NCBI GenBank assembly: GCA_021156105.1
Contig: JAJNBD010000002.1
Span: 1 to 59,700 of the forward strand
Source: Gammaproteobacteria bacterium
GTDB taxonomy: Bacteria > Pseudomonadota > Gammaproteobacteria > CAISUE01
DNA length: 59,700 nucleotides
Direction of reading: 5' to 3'
Below are positions 45,756 through 54,458 of this stretch, piece by piece. The stretch's first letter is position 1, and each line of letters starts with the position of its first letter. The notes beneath the pieces were generated by a model, which saw only the letters and a list, made by a program, of their open reading frames with translations, did no database searches and had not been told where the DNA came from. Position numbers and translations under genes: made by a program.

Positions 45756-46367
45756 CTAGAGCATGACGCAGCAGTGTTTGAATTCTGTCTGCTCGATTTT
45801 AGATGTGGCTGTTAATGGGGTATTTTCATCAAGTTGAGACTTGGCAGCTTCTTGCGGTACTTGGAGCGCTGGGGTAGCAATACTAGCAAAAAATACAGAA
45901 CTTTTGCGTGTTGGAGACGCAGGTGATGCCTGCTCTTGGCCTTGGGTGGCATTGTCTACCGATCCTAGAGGTGGGGTCGAGGTATCGGTTAAAGCAGGAC
46001 TTGCAACACCTGCTGCTTTTTTGCTTTTGATTTCTGTTAAAAACCTGCTACGGAATGTGGATCGATCTTCCTCACTTGAAAGATAACGATATAAGATTTC
46101 TGTCGCTTCTAAATACCTATATTCTAGGTAGTAAGTAGGAGAGGGTGGCCATTGCCATTCTGCTGAAGAATGTTTTTCTTTGAATTTTTCTGCTATTTCA
46201 AGATTCTCAAAAGTAATGCGAACTAAATTCTCATATTCCGTTGAAACATAAGCAATGCCGGTTACCTTAAAGCCCTGTGTAGTTAATGCATATGCCGCTT
46301 GTGTAGAGGGTAATCTTGCATCGGGTGTATGTCCTTCTTGTTCAAAGTATAAGTCGACGAGATACAT
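45756..46367 (-). CDS. CaaX-box protein 2 (ends HCCVML), effector candidate
   Basis: The 203-residue protein is the most diverged of the three. Its N-terminal domain (about 1-115) keeps the pattern hydrophobic strand, helix AAYALTTQGF, strand LVRITFENLEIAEKFKEKH, but lacks the CGQ motif of the other two. A Ser/Thr/Pro/Gln-rich linker (about 115-195) contains DENTPL, and the tail is KHCCVML. CVML is a good CaaX box with Leu at X and an extra upstream Cys. No signal peptide or membrane span. The likely role is a host-membrane-targeted effector; the activity is unknown. Confidence 0.82.
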   Translation of the reverse strand: MYLVDLYFEQEGHTPDARLPSTQAAYALTTQGFKVTGIAYVSTEYENLVRITFENLEIAEKFKEKHSSAEWQWPPSPTYYLEYRYLEATEILYRYLSSEEDRSTFRSRFLTEIKSKKAAGVASPALTDTSTPPLGSVDNATQGQEQASPASPTRKSSVFFASIATPALQVPQEAAKSQLDENTPLTATSKIEQTEFKHCCVML

Positions 46368-46503
46368 AGAAGTTCCTATTATTAAAATTGGTAGCCTATC
46401 ATTGTATTAAATCACGAGGGAAAAATGAAGTATGGCTCCAGCAGAATAAATTTTTCAAAATTAATTTATAGTGTTAAAGCCTGTTTGATAAGAAAAATGC
46501 TGC

Positions 46504-47064
46504 TTATAACAAGCAACAACAGCTGTTAGAGGGAGGGGGAATGGTTTCCGCCTCTACTTTATCATAAGGCGCTGGTAAAGCAGAAGATGCCCCTGATGTT
46601 TCAAGCGCAGGTTTATCACAGCTAGTACCATAAGTTGCTTTTGCAAATAATGCACTTGCTGGCGTAAGTGGGTTTCTCTCGGTGTCGGGTGCTTGAGGTG
46701 CTGTCATGTCTTCAATTTCTTTGACTAGCGCTTGCTCGGTAGTAACTTGGCCACATTTGGAAATGCCGTATTGTTGAAGAAGTGCTCTGGTTTGGCTTAA
46801 GCTCAATTCAATAGTTTGGTTTTTGAGGCAAGAAGGATTAAGCAATCCTTTATGGCGATCGAAGAAATCTTTGGCTGTTTGTGCATTACCAAAGACAAGC
46901 TGTAAAAAACTTTCCTCTGCTTTAGCAAAACCATGAACTTCTTTAATGTCATGAGTTACTTTTCTTTGTATTAAGGTTCTTGCAATATATTTTGCAGCGG
47001 ATGCTCGGTCTCCCCAGGTTGGTTCATGTAATCCATCGCGATCTCGATCAAATAATAAAGTCAT
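46504..47064 (-). CDS. CaaX-box protein 3 (ends SCCCLL), effector candidate
   Basis: The 186-residue protein is a clear paralogue of the one at 44766: MTLLFDRDRDGLH, SAAKYIARTLIQRKV, FLQLVFGNAQTAKDFFDRH and KCGQVTTEQALV align with it. A short Pro/Ala/Thr-rich linker follows and the tail is SNSCCCLL, with CCLL as the CaaX box and two more cysteines upstream, a pattern typical of doubly lipidated small GTPase tails. No signal peptide or membrane span. A TACAAT (47094-47099, minus strand) may be its -10 box. Confidence 0.85.
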   Translation of the reverse strand: MTLLFDRDRDGLHEPTWGDRASAAKYIARTLIQRKVTHDIKEVHGFAKAEESFLQLVFGNAQTAKDFFDRHKGLLNPSCLKNQTIELSLSQTRALLQQYGISKCGQVTTEQALVKEIEDMTAPQAPDTERNPLTPASALFAKATYGTSCDKPALETSGASSALPAPYDKVEAETIPPPSNSCCCLL

Positions 47065-47365
47065 GGTAGTTGCAATTATTAAAATTTTTCAGAATTGTAT
47101 CTTAGAGGAAAATGCTTAAGAAAATATTAAAAACAAAGATGATATCGTACCAGTCTGCTGTAGGGTGGGTAAAGGAGCGCTAGCGACGTGCCCATCAACA
47201 AGCACGAAAACAACATCTTACCTAGCGTTTTTCTCATCCTGCCATAAATTTCGTACCCCAGAAAGAGACGCTACCACTGTACCGGGCAAAGTTTAAAATA
47301 TTTCACAACGACCGCATAAAAACCAGGCTTGTTAAAAGGCGGGTTCGGATATTATCGTTCGAGGT
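47065..47365. other. Non-coding stretch between CaaX gene 3 and the Nudix gene
   Basis: These 301 bp contain the upstream region of CaaX gene 3 (minus strand, candidate TACAAT at 47094-47099) and a GTAGGGTGGGTAAAGG phrase near 47160 of a kind common in gammaproteobacterial intergenic repeats. No gene or structured RNA is supported. Confidence 0.45.
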
Positions 47366-47764
47366 TTATATCTGTGGGGTATTTTCTAAAAAATCTAATA
47401 GCTCTCGATTGCTGGGAAGGAAATTAAAATTTTTAAATTGCGCAATTGTCGCCCAGCTGATTTCTTGGCCTTCTTTGCCTTGTGGTATACCTTGGTGGGT
47501 AAGGATTTGCCAAACATTAAGCTCAATAATACGGTTAGGAAAAGGACAGCTAAATTGGGTTAAAAATTGAGCATTCAAAATATTTATGCCAATTTCTTCT
47601 TGAAATTCACGTACCAGTGCAGCTTGTTGTGATTCACCAATTTCAATTTTGCCGCCGGGAAATTCCCAGTAACCAGACATAACAACTTGTGGCGGGCGTT
47701 TAGCAATTAAGAAACTATCGTCCTTTTTAAGGATGCCAATAACGACTGGAACAAGTTTTAACAT
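47366..47764 (-). CDS. Nudix hydrolase, MutT-like
   Basis: The 132-residue protein has a full Nudix box, GGKIEIGESQQAALVREFQE then EIGI (about 36-59), and the MutT-like start PVVIGILKKDDSFLIAKRP. MutT removes 8-oxo-dGTP from the nucleotide pool; substrate specificity is inferred from similarity. It lies 62 bp downstream of the porin gene on the same strand? The porin is upstream on the minus strand only at 49383, so the two are in head-to-tail order with the porin stop at 47827. Confidence 0.88.
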   Translation of the reverse strand: MLKLVPVVIGILKKDDSFLIAKRPPQVVMSGYWEFPGGKIEIGESQQAALVREFQEEIGINILNAQFLTQFSCPFPNRIIELNVWQILTHQGIPQGKEGQEISWATIAQFKNFNFLPSNRELLDFLENTPQI

Positions 47765-47826
47765 AATATTTTTGTGGGATTCCCTCTTGCGTGTGCAAGA
47801 GGGAGGTTTTTTAAGAAAAGAATTGG

Positions 47827-49383
47827 TTAGAAATAGTAACCAATTTGTGCTGTGACAGTATTGGAATAATGCCCGGAAATCACAACAGGTTGCGTTTGAC
47901 CGCTGGCTGTGTCACTCGCAGGATAGTTGGTTTCACGTTTCACTTCTAAGCTTTCAATGGTGTCTTTGAAGAATGAAGTGTTAAATGCTGCTGCATAGCG
48001 AGCTTGAGGAATCGCTAATGCAAGACCTTGCCAGCTGTGATCATACGCAACACCAACATTGCTTGGGTATTGGCCAATATTAAAGCTGTAGTCAATTTCA
48101 CCGTGTGCAGCAGCAGGTTTTGCGCCATGGTTATTAAAGCTTAGATCTTGAGATGCAAAAGCTGAAGTTGCTGTGCTGCCTTCAGCAGAGAAGGTGAAGT
48201 TACCTACGTTTACTGTGCCGTGAGCTGTTGCTCCTGGAACTTTTCTTACTAAAGTTTCAGAAGAAATGTTTGCATTGGGGGAATAACCAAAACCACGGAA
48301 TCCACTACCAAGGCCGTTAGTTTGCATGCCAAGAGAATCGGCAACGTTTGCGATACCACCAAAACCAAAATCACCTGTTACTAAGCCATGACAGAACAGA
48401 TAACCTAAATCAGTACCATAGTTGTCGATGTTGCTGCTGTTAGCACCAGCTTTCGCATCACCATGGAATGCATAAGCCGTTGCATAAGGGCCTAACTGGT
48501 TGGACATGGGGTGGTAACCAAATAAAACGGATCTTTCACGTGTTTTATACATGACCATTGGATAGGTATCGCTGATTAAATTTGTGCCACCATGGCCAAA
48601 TGGTACGGTACGTTGGCCAATGGTGCCATACCATGGAGATTTATCTAAATTACCAAGGGTAATGAAACCTTGTTTGAGGAAAACACGAGAGTTAGAAATC
48701 AGTTGAGCGTTTGTGCTGCCATTTGAATTAGGCGGTGCGTTGTCATAGGCAAGCGCAGCTAAACCATTAACCCAGTCAGTGACGTGAACAGCAAAGTCAA
48801 CTTCTGCGCCAGAAAGGTCGATGCTGCTTTGGGTTGGGCCAGAGAGTGGGCGTGTATCCCAAGCTTGGGCTTCTACTTTACCACTAAGTTCTAAAATAGG
48901 ATTTTGTGGTGGCTGGAAGCCTTTAGATCTAAGCGCTTGGTCAATGGCTGCATCCCTTTGCATTAATAGAACATCTTCATTGAAAGTTGGGAAGTTAACA
49001 ATCAAATCAGAAGCATCAAAACGTGCAGGAACGCCAAGGTAAGGAGCGGTAATAACAGGAGAAGCGCCCGACTCTAATAACATTTGGTGTAATTTAGAAG
49101 ACTTATCCGTCGTTTTATGTGCTTCTGCTGCTTGTGTTGCGGCTTTTTGTGCAGTTGCATTTGCTGTTGCTGTTTGTTTTTTTAACGCACTAATTTCAGA
49201 GCGAAGGCTTTTGATCACTTGTTCTTGGGCGGTTAATTCTTTATTAATTTTATCTATCATTGCTGCATTGTCAGTGCCTGCACTCGCTGGAGCGGTGTCT
49301 TGCGCAAAAGCGTTAGCGGCCAACAAAGATAATGCGGCAACGCTAATTGCAGATATAACAGATTTTGTTTTAAATTTTTTCAT
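47827..49383 (-). CDS. LbtU-family outer-membrane porin
   Basis: The 518-residue protein has a signal peptide (ending NAFAQDT), a short coiled-coil (about 42-95, MIDKINKELTAQEQVIKSLR), and then a beta-barrel-like domain with ELSGKVEAQAW, GQRTVPFGHGG and a C-terminal aromatic residue (IGYYF). This matches the LbtU/DUF3573 family, known from Legionella LbtU, which takes up legiobactin independently of TonB. Substrate here is unknown; porin or siderophore uptake is likely. It is a taxonomic hint to Legionellales. Confidence 0.85.
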   Translation of the reverse strand: MKKFKTKSVISAISVAALSLLAANAFAQDTAPASAGTDNAAMIDKINKELTAQEQVIKSLRSEISALKKQTATANATAQKAATQAAEAHKTTDKSSKLHQMLLESGASPVITAPYLGVPARFDASDLIVNFPTFNEDVLLMQRDAAIDQALRSKGFQPPQNPILELSGKVEAQAWDTRPLSGPTQSSIDLSGAEVDFAVHVTDWVNGLAALAYDNAPPNSNGSTNAQLISNSRVFLKQGFITLGNLDKSPWYGTIGQRTVPFGHGGTNLISDTYPMVMYKTRERSVLFGYHPMSNQLGPYATAYAFHGDAKAGANSSNIDNYGTDLGYLFCHGLVTGDFGFGGIANVADSLGMQTNGLGSGFRGFGYSPNANISSETLVRKVPGATAHGTVNVGNFTFSAEGSTATSAFASQDLSFNNHGAKPAAAHGEIDYSFNIGQYPSNVGVAYDHSWQGLALAIPQARYAAAFNTSFFKDTIESLEVKRETNYPASDTASGQTQPVVISGHYSNTVTAQIGYYF

Positions 49384-49698
49384 AGCAAAGTCTCTTAAGG
49401 TTTTTAATGTATCCGTTAAAGGTAATTTATTGGAAACATCTGTAAAAGGTGAGCTCTGTCAAACTTCATGTAAGGCCAGAAACAGCTTTCTAGTTTATAC
49501 TAAGTTTGTTAAAAAAGGCAAATATTTCTATATAAACGAAAAAGGCGTAAATCGTGCCTGGCGATCTGTTTTTGAACTTGCTCATTACTCGCACTCAAGC
49601 TAAATTTGACATACAATTGTGATGGGTTGATTGGTAACTTACTGAGGGGAGCATTTTGCAAAAATGCTTGTAATATATTTTAAGGATAATATTTAAAT
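49384..49698. other. Divergent intergenic region between the porin and the binding-protein gene
   Basis: These 315 bp should hold both promoters. A short perfect hairpin GCATTTT / AAAATGC lies at 49651-49667. No Fur-box palindrome was recognised. A frame on the plus strand through the region overlaps the porin signal peptide and looks like a shadow. Confidence 0.45.
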
Positions 49699-50508
49699 AT
49701 GTTAAAAAAAATCTTGATGTTGGGTAGCTTTATAAGTTTAATTTTTTTAACATCCTTGGGTTTTGCACAAAATGCACGTCAGACGCTTCGAGTGGGCATT
49801 GGGCATTTTTATCCACCTTTTATATATAACTATAGCGTAGGTTTTGATACCGATTTAGCCAATGCATTATGTCAGCAAATGCAGGCACAGTGTTCTTTTT
49901 ATAGCATGTCTCTTAAAGAAATGCTGGAAGCTTTACGAAATAATCAACTTGATATGATTTTAAGCGGATTATCTATTACACCCGAACGGCAAAAAACGAT
50001 GAGTTTTACTAAGCCTTATTTAATAGGTTCTGTGGGTTTTTTAGGTTTAAGTCAAAGAGTTTATCCGCAGAGTTTAGATAATTTAAAAATAGGTGTTATT
50101 GCCAGTAGTACCTTTAATACTTTTTTGGCGTCTGCTTCAACATTAAGTTCTCAGGTTGAAACACGTGAAAGCTATGGCGATTTATTAGTCGACTTAAACA
50201 AAGGCAAAATTGATTTAATTTTATTAGATGCGGCCGTGGGTAATTATTGGGTTGGGCAAAGCAATGGTCAGTTAAAAATGATTGGTAGTTCTTTTCAAAT
50301 TCCTTTTGATTTAGGGTTTGGTATTGGGGTGCAAAAAGGCAATCTTGCGCTGCAAGGCCAATTAAATCAAGCGCTTGCAGCGCTGGCTTCAAGTGGAAGG
50401 TTTGCACAACTAGTACGTTTATACTTTCCAACTCAAAGCGAAGTGATTATCCCCGCTTGGTTAGCAGCTTTAATACCGGCTATGCCTAACGGTGTTAAGG
50501 TGGGCTAG
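49699..50508 (+). CDS. Periplasmic substrate-binding protein (SBP family 3)
   Basis: The 269-residue protein has a signal peptide (cleavage after GFAQ) and the family 3 fold for polar amino acids: LRVGIGHFYPPFIY, GFDTDLANALCQQMQ, NNQLDMILSGLSITPERQKT, MSFTKPYL. It probably binds an amino acid in the periplasm. No ABC permease or ATPase gene is near, so it may serve a remote transporter or act alone. AAGGA precedes the ATG. Its 3' end overlaps the convergent gene by 14 bp. Confidence 0.88.
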   Translation: MLKKILMLGSFISLIFLTSLGFAQNARQTLRVGIGHFYPPFIYNYSVGFDTDLANALCQQMQAQCSFYSMSLKEMLEALRNNQLDMILSGLSITPERQKTMSFTKPYLIGSVGFLGLSQRVYPQSLDNLKIGVIASSTFNTFLASASTLSSQVETRESYGDLLVDLNKGKIDLILLDAAVGNYWVGQSNGQLKMIGSSFQIPFDLGFGIGVQKGNLALQGQLNQALAALASSGRFAQLVRLYFPTQSEVIIPAWLAALIPAMPNGVKVG

Positions 50509-52132
50509 GCTTAGGCGTTGTATATGCAGTTGCTTGCGGTTCTGGCATTTGACGCTTCTCGGCGGCTTTTTGAGCGCGCTCTTCTTCTGTTGCTTGACGT
50601 GCTGTGGCGACGGCAGGCGAGCAGGTTGGCGCTGTTAGTTTTTGCCGTTGAGCAGCGCTATCAACAACCAGATCTTTGCCAGCTAATTCTTGCACAAACT
50701 TGTTGAGTTGTTCTTGTTCGACTTGAGTTAAAGGCTTATTAGCGGTAGTACTCAGATGAATGTGTTTGCCATCGGAAATTTCTAGCTTAGCTTCTTTTAA
50801 GTTTTGCGCTTCTTGAGGTAGATTGTTTTTAAACGCTTTGAAAGCGGTATCAACATCTTTGAGTGTCTCTTGTAAGGGACGTGCACTAGCATTCAAATTA
50901 AAACGGAAAGCACCCGCGTTTGTGTTAACTGTCAAAGTTGGCTCTTTAGCTGGAGAACCGTTTAATAAACCTTTAGGATGTTCTTTAATGTGTTTAAGGA
51001 AGTTATTGCGAAATTCGGCGGGAATTTCTATTTCTTTCCCATCGGGGGTTGAGCCTGCTGAAAAATACATAACTTTAAGAGGCGGTTTTTGATTTTCAGC
51101 CTTCATCTTTTCTTGTACAGCTTTAGGCAACTTTTCTAAGTCTTTCAGGTTGCTAACCGAAGTTTCAACATAGCGAGCTTTGTCTAACCAGTCAGGTAAT
51201 TTCTCACCTGGATGAGCTTTAGCATATTCTTCTTTATGCTTTTCTAAGTAATTTTTAGCTTCAGCTTTAATAATAGCTTTATTTGCTTCACGCTCTGCGA
51301 GTGTACCACCTGCCACAAAATTTTCACCAGAAGGTTTTTTCTCGCTTTCAGTGGTAATCGCATGATTATCAGGTTTTGGTGCAACCACTTTTTCTAAACT
51401 TTCGATCTGACTTGCTTGAGCATTTTGCAAGGCCATGTGTTCTAAAAGTTTATTATATAAATCGGCGGCTTCTTGCTCGCTTTTTGGCGCATCGGCTTTT
51501 TGTGCCAATATTTGCTGATAGAGCAAATCTATTTCAATTTCATAAAGCACATGTTTGGCTTGAAGTTTCTTTAAAGCTTCAGCTTTTTCTTCTGTTGATA
51601 GGGCATCAATGGTTTGCTGAAGTTGCTCGGTATTTTCGCCAACGCGTTTAGCAAAGGCAGGATCCTTTAAAATTTTGCTAGATATTTCTTTAATCGCTGG
51701 ATCTTCTGCACGCTTTTTCCGCTCTTCCACTTGGTTTTTTTGATTTTCTGCCTCTTCAACAGCTTTGCGTTGTTTTTCGTCTTCTTCTCGGCGCTTTTGC
51801 TCTGCAGCTGCAAGTGCTGCTTGAGCTTTATTAATTTCACTAGCATTTTGAGCAGTAACATCGTGTTGAAGAATTAAGCCCCTTAGCTGTGATAATAAAG
51901 CTTCATTATTCGGATCTGCCGCTAGCTGAGCTTCAAGCGCTTGAATCCTAATTTCTAGATTTTGCATTTCAGCTTGTCTTGCTTTGAATAAAGCATCAAG
52001 TGTGGCTTCGTCTTTCGCGTCTGCTAGTTGTTGTTGGTATTCCTCAATAAATTTTTTGATATCTTCATTGTTGTTTGATAGCGGCGGTTGAAAATTTGCT
52101 AAACGATCACGCGCAGTTTGTGGGACAGCCAT
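50495..52132 (-). CDS. Coiled-coil protein of unknown function, effector candidate
   Basis: No family is recognised. The 545-residue protein has an N-terminal half dominated by charged coiled-coil (about 15-270, including EQKRREEDEKQRKAVEEAEN), a possible folded part (about 290-500, with LKVMYFSAGSTPDGKEIEIP), and a Glu/Ala/Lys-rich then Pro-rich C-terminus. No signal peptide or membrane span. AGGA lies 8 bp before the ATG at 52132, favouring it over 52141. The Glu-rich C-terminal stretch (EEERAQKAAEKRQ) resembles features of type IV effector tails; this is only suggestive. Confidence 0.65.
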   Translation of the reverse strand: MAVPQTARDRLANFQPPLSNNNEDIKKFIEEYQQQLADAKDEATLDALFKARQAEMQNLEIRIQALEAQLAADPNNEALLSQLRGLILQHDVTAQNASEINKAQAALAAAEQKRREEDEKQRKAVEEAENQKNQVEERKKRAEDPAIKEISSKILKDPAFAKRVGENTEQLQQTIDALSTEEKAEALKKLQAKHVLYEIEIDLLYQQILAQKADAPKSEQEAADLYNKLLEHMALQNAQASQIESLEKVVAPKPDNHAITTESEKKPSGENFVAGGTLAEREANKAIIKAEAKNYLEKHKEEYAKAHPGEKLPDWLDKARYVETSVSNLKDLEKLPKAVQEKMKAENQKPPLKVMYFSAGSTPDGKEIEIPAEFRNNFLKHIKEHPKGLLNGSPAKEPTLTVNTNAGAFRFNLNASARPLQETLKDVDTAFKAFKNNLPQEAQNLKEAKLEISDGKHIHLSTTANKPLTQVEQEQLNKFVQELAGKDLVVDSAAQRQKLTAPTCSPAVATARQATEEERAQKAAEKRQMPEPQATAYTTPKPSPP

Positions 52133-52319
52133 AACGTGCATCCTAAAAATTAAAGATAATTCATAAAACTATCCTAGAAGTTATAAAGCAAGATGTCAAT
52201 GGAGGCTGAATAAGCGTTCAAAAAAAGCTTGTGTTATACTATTTTTAATAGGATGCCAAGTATAAGATTAAATGGATTTTCTAACCCGTGTTTTTAGAAC
52301 TAACCATTAGGGGAAATCC

Positions 52320-52832
52320 ATGAAAAAAATTTTTACTCTATGTTTAAGTACCATAAGTTGTTTTTTTATTAATGCTTATGCTGACAACCTCAATTTTGCT
52401 TCTTTTGGAGATTGCGAAAACGCTTTGGATAGTGGCTCTAATAATTATATGAGTCGAGCTGAAGATGCTGGCATACAGGCTGGAATGACAACGCCACAAG
52501 GTAAAGCCTACCTGAATATGGCGGAATATTTTCAGCGCACCGCAACAGCCACTGCTACTGAAAATAACTGCCAAAATAATCAATGTTATACCCTGATGAC
52601 TGCAAGTTGTGCATTATTAATTAGCAACTCATCTGCCGTTGATTTATGGGGGAAGTATGTTGTCCCTGCGCTAAGCATAGAAGTGAATGATTTAAATGCA
52701 GGTACGTCTGATACCACTTTGCCTTCCAAAGCAAACTATTGCATTAAATGTGGGCCTTATAAACAAGGTGGAACACCTGATTACAACAATTGCAAGCTCG
52801 TACTAAACGACCCTGCATGTCCTATTTCATAA
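52320..52832 (+). CDS. Secreted Cys-rich 170-residue protein
   Basis: No family is recognised. It has a clear signal peptide (MKKIFTLCLSTISCFFINAYA then DNLNF). The mature part carries eight cysteines (GDC, NNC, QC, SC, YCIKC, NC, AC), an even number that suits four disulfides in the periplasm or outside. AGGGG precedes the ATG, and a strong terminator follows at 52853-52889. It is divergent from the coiled-coil gene. Confidence 0.75.
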   Translation: MKKIFTLCLSTISCFFINAYADNLNFASFGDCENALDSGSNNYMSRAEDAGIQAGMTTPQGKAYLNMAEYFQRTATATATENNCQNNQCYTLMTASCALLISNSSAVDLWGKYVVPALSIEVNDLNAGTSDTTLPSKANYCIKCGPYKQGGTPDYNNCKLVLNDPACPIS

Positions 52833-52852
52833 TAACGCTTAAGCCCTTCAGC

Positions 52853-52889
52853 ATGGATTGATGTAGGTAAACGTCAATCCATTTTTTTT
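52853..52889 (+). terminator. Terminator of the Cys-rich secreted protein gene
   Basis: ATGGATTGA (52853-52861) pairs with TCAATCCAT (52874-52882), followed by T8 (52882-52889), 20 bp after the stop codon. Confidence 0.88.
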
Positions 52890-53092
52890 GATGTGTCATT
52901 GTTGGTATCCCGCTTTATTGTTTTACCTTCATGGTAGCCTAAAAATTCTCCAACAATTTCCATACAAATAACTGCGCTATCGCACAGCCTGGCATCTGGG
53001 CGTCGACTACTGATCCGTTTGCCACAAGATAGCTTTTGAAGCGGCTCCTCTATCCAACAAAATACTTCAGTGATAAACTCTTCTGTAAGCAT
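52874..53092 (-). pseudogene. Truncated transposase remnant (IS4-like N-terminus)
   Basis: The frame starting at 53092 reads MLTEEFITEVFCWIEEPLQK and then RRPDARLCDSAVICMEIVGE followed by FLGYHEG. This matches the N-terminal part of IS4-type transposases, where the phrase [DS]xEVITMEIVGEFLG is typical. Only about 58 matching residues remain of about 300, after which the frame runs into the terminator of the neighbour gene, so it is a dead fragment. No terminal inverted repeats were found. Confidence 0.65.
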
Positions 53093-53263
53093 CGCTATCT
53101 CCTTATGAACATTAATTGTGTTCACGTTAATAAACATCAATTAACAACCTAATGAATTACAGTGCTTTTTCAACTTACGTTAAAACTTATACGTGGCGAT
53201 AATAGGCTTATTTCCAGGAAGGATTTTGCTAAAAAACAATAGAGAAAAAGGAACCTTGAGTTT

Positions 53264-54106
53264 ATGCTGTTACCTTTATTTTTTTCTTTAATTTTCCTTT
53301 TTTCTTTTTTTGCGGGGATTATTGGTGCATTAACTGGCCTTGGTGGTGGTTTAATCTTAATTCCTTTTCTCGTGTTATTTTTGCATATTAATATTCACTA
53401 TGCGATGGGAGCAGGTCTACTGGCTGTTATGACTACTTCCTCAGGTGCAGCGCTTTCTTTCTTAAAGCAAGGATATACGAATATTCGCCTAGGGATGTTT
53501 TTAGAAATTGCGGCGGCAGTAGGTGCATTATTGGGAGCGCATATTGCCGTACGTTTACCGGGTGATATCGTACAATTCTTATTTGGCATAATTTTTTTTG
53601 GACTAGCCATTTTAAGTTGGCGTCGTCATGAAGGGCATGCCTGGCCTACCCATCAAAATGCAACCGCAAAGATGCTGCACTTAGATGGCCAATGCCCTGA
53701 TGAACAGGGAGTTGTACGGCCATATTTTGTGCAACGTGTTTGGACAGGCTTCTCAATTATGGGGGTTGCTGGTATTTTATCTGGCCTTTTGGGAATTGGT
53801 TCTGGTGTGGTTAAAGTATTAGCAATGGATCAAGCAATGGCTTTGCCTTATCGTGTTTCTACCAGTACAAGTAATTTTATTCTTGGAATTACAGCTGCAG
53901 TAGGTGCGGGGGTGTTTTTTCAGCAGGGTTTTATTGAGCCAATTGTGGTGTTGCCTGTTATTTTGGGTGTATTTATAGGGGCATTTTTAGGTTCAAAATT
54001 GATGAGCCACTTGCCTATCAAACATTTGCGAAGATTATTTAGTTTGCTGGTATTCCTTTTAGCATTACAAATGTTACTTAAAGCACTTGGAGTATGGCAT
54101 GGATAA
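53264..54106 (+). CDS. Sulfite exporter TauE/SafE family permease
   Basis: The 280-residue membrane protein has about eight hydrophobic segments in two related halves, with the family glycine motifs GALTGLGGGLILIPFLV and GILSGLLGIGSGVVKVLAMD. Members export or import sulfite, sulfoacetate or other small anions; the substrate is not known here. It overlaps the next gene by 8 bp, and that DUF1634-like partner is often found beside such TauE genes. Confidence 0.88.
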   Translation: MLLPLFFSLIFLFSFFAGIIGALTGLGGGLILIPFLVLFLHINIHYAMGAGLLAVMTTSSGAALSFLKQGYTNIRLGMFLEIAAAVGALLGAHIAVRLPGDIVQFLFGIIFFGLAILSWRRHEGHAWPTHQNATAKMLHLDGQCPDEQGVVRPYFVQRVWTGFSIMGVAGILSGLLGIGSGVVKVLAMDQAMALPYRVSTSTSNFILGITAAVGAGVFFQQGFIEPIVVLPVILGVFIGAFLGSKLMSHLPIKHLRRLFSLLVFLLALQMLLKALGVWHG

Positions 54107-54458
54107 GTTTGTTTTGTGGATTGGAAGAGTCTTGCTGTTGTGCCTTTTTTTCTCATTTGCGCTATTAATTTATGGGGGAGTGCTATATTTTATGCAGCAT
54201 AGTCATGATATAGCTCAGTTTAATGCTTTTACGCCAGAGCCTCATAGCCTTAATGATATTAAAGATATATTTTATGGCAGTTTACAAGGTGATCCTTTGC
54301 ATATTATTCAGCTTGGGGTCATCAGCGTTGTGCTAGGGCAATTAGCACGAATTTTATTGACTTCCTTTTTGTTTATTTATGAAAAAGATAAATATTTTAC
54401 AGCTATTAGTTTATTTATCTTTTTCTTGGCAGCGCATAGCTTTTTTGCCACACTTTAA
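54099..54458 (+). CDS. DUF1634-like membrane protein
   Basis: The 119-residue protein has three hydrophobic segments (about 6-32, 72-92 and 98-118) and the phrase GDPLHIIQLGVISVVLGQLARI typical of DUF1634. The start at 54099 overlaps the end of the TauE gene by 8 bp, so translation is coupled; an in-frame ATG at 54087 is less likely. Function is unknown, presumably an accessory subunit of the TauE-type permease. It is convergent with the chagasin-like gene, overlapping its end by 4 bp. Confidence 0.8.
   Translation: MDKFVLWIGRVLLLCLFFSFALLIYGGVLYFMQHSHDIAQFNAFTPEPHSLNDIKDIFYGSLQGDPLHIIQLGVISVVLGQLARILLTSFLFIYEKDKYFTAISLFIFFLAAHSFFATL

Noticed and set aside
49211..49603. Plus-strand frame of 130 residues before the binding-protein gene
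   Set aside because: Its first half is antisense to the porin signal peptide and coiled-coil, and the rest has no recognisable feature.
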